Shown here in pieces: positions 38,510-41,613 of a DNA stretch of 41,613 bases (position 1 is its first letter; every line of letters starts with the position of its first letter). The notes under the pieces are model-generated. The model ran no database searches. It was given only the letters and a program-made list of their open reading frames with translations, and had not been told where the DNA came from. Location of the stretch: NCBI GenBank assembly GCA_947631215.1, contig CANRKN010000007.1, positions 1 to 41,613 on the forward strand, in the 5' to 3' direction. Source of the DNA: an uncultured Oscillospiraceae bacterium (GTDB lineage Bacteria > Bacillota_A > Clostridia > Oscillospirales > Oscillospiraceae). A program made the translations under genes and the position numbers.

Positions 38510-38562
38510 GCGTATACGCGGGCGCGGATGAAAAGATACTATCGCTGTTGAGGTGATAGTAT
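38510..38562 (+). promoter_or_regulatory. Palindromes before the XRE regulator
   Basis: Perfect palindrome GCGTATACGC (38510-38519), and an inverted repeat ATACTATC (38536-38543) / GATAGTAT (38555-38562) whose 11-base loop holds the ribosome site GAGGTG and whose right arm runs into the ATG. Either a DNA operator for self-repression or an RNA hairpin masking the start. Confidence 0.6.
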
Positions 38563-38803
38563 GGCAGTGAAGGATGCGGTGGCCGCGCGGTTCGCGGAGC
38601 TGTGCCGGGGGAGGGGCATCAAATATAACGAGCTGGCGACGCGGTCCGGCGTCACGCCCTCCACGGTGTACAGCATGATGGACCCGGCCCGCCGGGACAT
38701 ATCCGTCATAACGGTCAAGAAGCTGTGCGACGGGCTGGGCGTCACATTGGGTGAGTTCTTTTCTGCCCCGGTCTTTGACACGCTGGAACAGGAAATAAAG
38801 TAA
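38561..38803 (+). CDS. XRE-family HTH regulator
   Basis: An 80-residue protein that is essentially one Cro/CI helix-turn-helix: RFAELCRGRGIKYNELATRS, then GVTPSTVYSMMDPARRDIS as recognition helix region, and LCDGLGVTLGEFF. It has no sensor domain, so it may act by abundance or with a partner. GAGGTG precedes the ATG inside an inverted repeat. Stand-alone gene with a strong bidirectional terminator. Confidence 0.88.
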   Translation: MAVKDAVAARFAELCRGRGIKYNELATRSGVTPSTVYSMMDPARRDISVITVKKLCDGLGVTLGEFFSAPVFDTLEQEIK

Positions 38804-38830
38804 AACGCACGGTTTTCACCGTGCGTTTTT
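38802..38830. terminator. Bidirectional terminator between XRE and ATP-grasp genes
   Basis: AAAACGCACGGT (38802-38813) pairs with ACCGTGCGTTTT (38818-38829), TTTC loop; A-rich on one side and T-rich on the other. Confidence 0.92.
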
Positions 38831-39855
38831 CATCGCTTGAACTCTGGTACATATCGCAGGAACACCGGCAGCATGCCCACGCCGTCGGGGGTCTGGGGCA
38901 CGTGCTGGTAAAAGAGGTAGTCGGTGAAGTCGTTGCCCTCCACGATGGCGGGGCCGTCGGGGGTGATACCCACGTCCCAGCCCACGTACCGCAGCTGGGG
39001 CGTCACCATGGCCGCGTCCAGGCACATCTGGCAGGCCTCTTTGAAGTAAGGCGCCTGATAGCCCAGCAACGGCAGACCGGAGCGGGGGTGATGGGTGTAG
39101 GTCTGGCGCATATATCCCTCTCCCAGCACCCCGGGCCAGAGGACCGTGCCCGTGTCCAGGTCCACCCGGCAGCCGATGCCCCCGGGGCCGTAGTTGTCCA
39201 CACAAACGTCCTCCACGCCGAACTTTTGCACCGCGTAGATGACATGTGGGTCCCCGCCGGAGTCGATGAGGGTCACGATGCGCACGCAGTTGAGGCTGGC
39301 GGGGTTGTAGGCCGCCACATCCGGGTGCTGGGGCAGCACCTCCTCCCACACGCAGGGGCCCTTGTCCGCCAGGGCCGCCCTCACTGCCGCGGGCTCTGCC
39401 TCCGGGGCCGCGTCATGGATGAAGCACCCATGGCCGCAGGAGCCGGTCCGAGGCTTCACAAAAAAGCGGGGGTGCTTATGAAGAAACGCGGCCAGCTCCT
39501 CCTCCGTGGCCTCCTCCGGGTCCAGCACGTCCCGCTTCACGTAGGGGGCGTAGAGCCGGGCGAACAGGGCCTTGTCGTCGATGCGGATGGCGTAGGACTC
39601 GTCGTTGAGGCAGTCCATGAGTTTGCGGCTCACGAGCCGCGTGACCATGGTGGCCTTCTGTTCTTCGGTCAGATCGTACATGCCGAACTGGATATAGTCG
39701 TGGTAGCCCGCGCCGTAGCGGAGGGCGCAGCGGACCATATCCGCGGCGAGCCACGCCCGGCTTCTGCCGCTCAGGTCATGGGCCCGGTCCAGGATGGGCC
39801 GGAAACGGCTCCATCGCATGCCGCCCAGGACACGGAGATAGTAGGAGAGATTCAT
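38830..39855 (-). CDS. ATP-grasp protein of the sugar-transfer-associated type
   Basis: A 341-residue protein. The last ~220 residues are an ATP-grasp fold: FFVKPRTGSCGHGCF has the nucleotide lysine K134, WEEVLPQHPDVAAYNPASLNCVRIVTL and GWDVGITPDGPAIVEGND supply the metal-binding acidic and Asn residues. The block NPASLNCVRI is typical of the ATPgrasp_ST (sugar-transfer associated) family found in polysaccharide loci. The product and partner are unknown; no glycosyltransferase lies nearby. AAAGGAACC precedes ATG 39855; the start at 39951 would add a poor extension. Confidence 0.82.
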   Translation of the reverse strand: MNLSYYLRVLGGMRWSRFRPILDRAHDLSGRSRAWLAADMVRCALRYGAGYHDYIQFGMYDLTEEQKATMVTRLVSRKLMDCLNDESYAIRIDDKALFARLYAPYVKRDVLDPEEATEEELAAFLHKHPRFFVKPRTGSCGHGCFIHDAAPEAEPAAVRAALADKGPCVWEEVLPQHPDVAAYNPASLNCVRIVTLIDSGGDPHVIYAVQKFGVEDVCVDNYGPGGIGCRVDLDTGTVLWPGVLGEGYMRQTYTHHPRSGLPLLGYQAPYFKEACQMCLDAAMVTPQLRYVGWDVGITPDGPAIVEGNDFTDYLFYQHVPQTPDGVGMLPVFLRYVPEFKR

Positions 39856-39941
39856 AAAATGGGTTCCTTTCCCCGGGGCACAGACCCCGGCAGGAAACAG
39901 GATAGGGGCCCGATGCGTCGGACTTGCATCATAGCTGCATC

Positions 39942-39957
39942 GAAACGGCATCGGCCT
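39942..39957. repeat. GCATC-N6-GCATC motif, copy 2
   Basis: GCATCGAAACGGCATC, identical to 36583-36598. It lies upstream of the minus-strand ATP-grasp gene, close to a TATGAT on that strand. Confidence 0.4.
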
Positions 39958-39989
39958 TTTTAAGAGTTCATTAAATGGCCCAAAGCGCC

Positions 39990-40018
39990 TTGACAGGGGC
40001 GTTTGGGAGGGTTACCTT
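39990..40018 (+). promoter_or_regulatory. Probable promoter of the AGCS symporter gene
   Basis: TTGACA (39990-39995), 17-base spacer, weak -10 TACCTT (40013-40018). Confidence 0.45.
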
Positions 40019-40048
40019 CGAGCCAGTGTTTGAAAGGAGGACCCTTCT

Positions 40049-41404
40049 ATGTGGGAGAAAATTTATGACTTTTTCGATACCCTTTGGGGATATCCCATGC
40101 TCATTCTGCTGGTGGGCGGCGGGCTATATTACGGCGTGCGCACCGGGTTTTATCAGATACGCTGTCTGCCCCTCATCTTCCGCAAGACCTTCGGGGAGAT
40201 GTTCCGAAAAGACGGCGGCGGGGAGGGAAGCCTCACGCCCCTGGAGACGCTGTCCACGGTCCTCGCGGGGACGGTGGGCTCCGGCAACATCGCCGGCGTG
40301 GCCAGCGCCATCGCCGTGGGCGGGCCGGGGGCCCTCTTTTGGATGTGGGTCACGGCGGTGTTTGGCATGATGACGAAACTGGCGGAGGTGGCTCTCACCA
40401 TCCGCTACCGAAAAAAGGGGGAGGACGAGGAGTGGTACGGCGGGCCAATGTACTACATGCGCGGCGGTCTGGGGCCCAAATGGCGGTGGCTGGCGGGGAT
40501 GAACGCGGTAGCGCTATTGTGTCTCGTGCTCACCGACGCGGCCTTCGTGCAGGTCAACACCGCCGCCACGGCGCTGGACGACGCCTTCCATGTGCCGCTG
40601 CCCGTTACCGGCGCCGCCATCGCGGGGGTGAGCCTGCTGGTGGTCCTGGGCGGGACGAAGGGCATCGGGAAGTTCTGCGCCCGGCTGGTGCCGCCTATGT
40701 GCCTTCTCTACATCGTGGGGTGCCTGGCTGTCATTGGGACGCACCTTGAGAACCTGGGCCCGGCCCTAGGGATGGTGTTCCGCTATGCCTTTACCCCCAT
40801 GGGGGCCGTGGGCGGGTTCGTGGGCTCCACGGTACTCACCACCATGACCAAGGGCGGCTTCCGGGGCATCTTCTCCAACGAGGCCGGGGAGGGCACCGCC
40901 GCCACCGTCCACGCCAACGCGAAAACCGACCACCCCATCCATCAGGGCTTTTACGGCGTGGTGGAGGTATTCATCGACACCATCGTCATCTGCACCCTCA
41001 CGGGCCTGGCCATCCTCTGCTGCGGGGACCTGTGGGCGGGCGGCCAGGAGGGGGTCTATCTCACCTTCGCCGCCTTCCGGGAGACCTTCGGCCCCGCCGG
41101 GGCGGCGGTGGCGGGGGTGTGCGTGTTCCTGTTTGCCTACTCGTCGTACCTGGGCTTTTTCGTGGAGTTTAGGACGAGCTTGGAGTACCTCTTCCACGAA
41201 AGGCTGACCCGGTACCTAAAGTGGCTGTTCTTCATCCCGCCCATCCTCTCCTGCACCATGCCGGTCAGTCAGGTGTGGGACCTGGCGGACATAGTGGTGG
41301 GGTTCATCTTCATCCCCAACATGATCGCCGTGCTTGCCCTGAGCCCGCAAGTTTTGGATATGTTGAAAGAATATACCGCTCTCTGCAAGGCGGAGAAAAA
41401 ATGA
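40049..41404 (+). CDS. Alanine/glycine:cation symporter family protein (AGCS)
   Basis: A 451-residue sodium- or proton-coupled amino-acid transporter with about eleven membrane helices. LAGTVGSGNIAGVASAIAVGGPGALFWMW is the diagnostic region (key pieces GTVGSGNIAGV and GGPGALFWMW); TKGGFRGIFSNEAGEGTA is the second family signature. Members carry alanine, glycine and sometimes glutamine. AAAGGAGG precedes the ATG. Single gene with its own terminator. Confidence 0.94.
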   Translation: MWEKIYDFFDTLWGYPMLILLVGGGLYYGVRTGFYQIRCLPLIFRKTFGEMFRKDGGGEGSLTPLETLSTVLAGTVGSGNIAGVASAIAVGGPGALFWMWVTAVFGMMTKLAEVALTIRYRKKGEDEEWYGGPMYYMRGGLGPKWRWLAGMNAVALLCLVLTDAAFVQVNTAATALDDAFHVPLPVTGAAIAGVSLLVVLGGTKGIGKFCARLVPPMCLLYIVGCLAVIGTHLENLGPALGMVFRYAFTPMGAVGGFVGSTVLTTMTKGGFRGIFSNEAGEGTAATVHANAKTDHPIHQGFYGVVEVFIDTIVICTLTGLAILCCGDLWAGGQEGVYLTFAAFRETFGPAGAAVAGVCVFLFAYSSYLGFFVEFRTSLEYLFHERLTRYLKWLFFIPPILSCTMPVSQVWDLADIVVGFIFIPNMIAVLALSPQVLDMLKEYTALCKAEKK

Positions 41405-41405
41405 G

Positions 41406-41446
41406 CAAAGCGCCTGACCCGTGGGAGGTCAGGCGCTTATCTTTGC
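41406..41446. terminator. Terminator after the AGCS gene, shared with the aminotransferase
   Basis: AAGCGCCTGACC (41408-41419) pairs with GGTCAGGCGCTT (41427-41438), then ATCTTT; on the minus strand it is followed by TTTGCTC and a T run. Confidence 0.85.
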
Positions 41447-41454
41447 GGAATAGT

Positions 41455-41613
41455 TTATGCCTTCTCCAGCAGGACCTCCAGGGCCGCGAGACGCGCCGCC
41501 ACACAGAAAAGCTGCACGGCTGCCGCCAGGGAGGGAAGGTCCGGGAAGGTGGGGGCGATGCGGATGACGCTGTCGTGGGGGTCCTTCCCGTAGGGGAAGG
41601 GGGCGCCGGCGGG
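41455..41613 (-). CDS. C-terminus of a class I (MocR-type) aminotransferase (partial)
   Basis: A frame enters from the right edge and ends at TAA 41457-41455, giving the last 52 residues. GAPFPYGKDPHDSVIRIAPT followed by FPDLPSLAAAVQLFCVAARL and LEVLLEKA closely follows the end of the PF12897-type aminotransferases (a stand-alone MocR-like class), where the Arg in IRIAP binds the substrate carboxylate. Catalytic residues lie outside the window. Confidence 0.8.
   Translation of the reverse strand, partial: PAGAPFPYGKDPHDSVIRIAPTFPDLPSLAAAVQLFCVAARLAALEVLLEKA

Overview
The window looks like chromosome from a GC-rich, Gram-positive anaerobe of the Oscillospirales type (relatives of Oscillibacter, Flavonifractor or Dysosmobacter). 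This is inferred from several things together: strong AGGAGG ribosome sites, a clostridial gene set (QueH, ThiT, a ferredoxin-nitroreductase, an IscR/NifS/NifU module, a HAAS-DUF4097 protein with PadR), S-layer homology domains, and hairpin repeats of the kind scattered through these genomes. Nearly all the DNA is GC-rich and densely coding. Two AT-richer patches stand out: the first ~230 bases (tail of a probable serine recombinase) and about 25,900-26,350.

Layout. 1-460: recombinase tail, a small ORF and a terminator. 495-5617: a probable operon of PAP2 phosphatase, secreted GH5 glucanase, MetH activation protein and a MetH lacking its activation domain, convergent with metF (5629-6504, minus). 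6598-8373: PadR regulator and a HAAS-DUF4097 repeat protein. 8390-10464 (minus): two COG0523/CobW GTPases, one with a large His/Asp tract. 10719-12944: SLH-transglutaminase lipoprotein. 12998-17288: ferredoxin-nitroreductase, M20 dipeptidase, dCMP deaminase, queH, and a TPP riboswitch with thiT.

17353-24604 (minus) is a tightly overlapped eight-gene aromatic operon: aroF, tyrA, aroB, aroA, aroC, chorismate mutase, an aroE-aroK fusion and aroQ. It starts at a consensus promoter. It is preceded by a 17-codon leader peptide in which nine residues are Phe or Tyr, followed by mutually exclusive RNA hairpins ending in an intrinsic terminator. This is a textbook ribosome-mediated attenuator and the strongest regulatory discovery here.

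24710-26503: a FemAB-like transferase, a helically phased TTAA array, and a small gene with its own promoter whose frame is broken at a run of nine G. Repaired by one base, it encodes a 61-residue peptide with a double-glycine leader pattern. 26521-32967: TSUP permease, gamma carbonic anhydrase-like protein, DUF554 protein, AlaA-like aminotransferase, dicarboxylate/amino-acid symporter, lipoprotein and TspO. 33059-38138: an iron-sulfur and sulfur block (nifS, nifU, mnmA, HD protein, IscR-like regulator, cysK) with repeated GTAGGAAAT-like boxes at the nifS promoter and a related site before cysK. 38150-41613: a hairpin repeat, two small proteins, an ATP-grasp protein, an alanine/sodium symporter and the tail of a MocR-type aminotransferase.

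Functionally the window is mostly biosynthetic housekeeping (methionine/folate, aromatic amino acids, cysteine and Fe-S, thiamine uptake, tRNA modification) plus surface proteins. No rRNA, tRNA or CRISPR array was seen.
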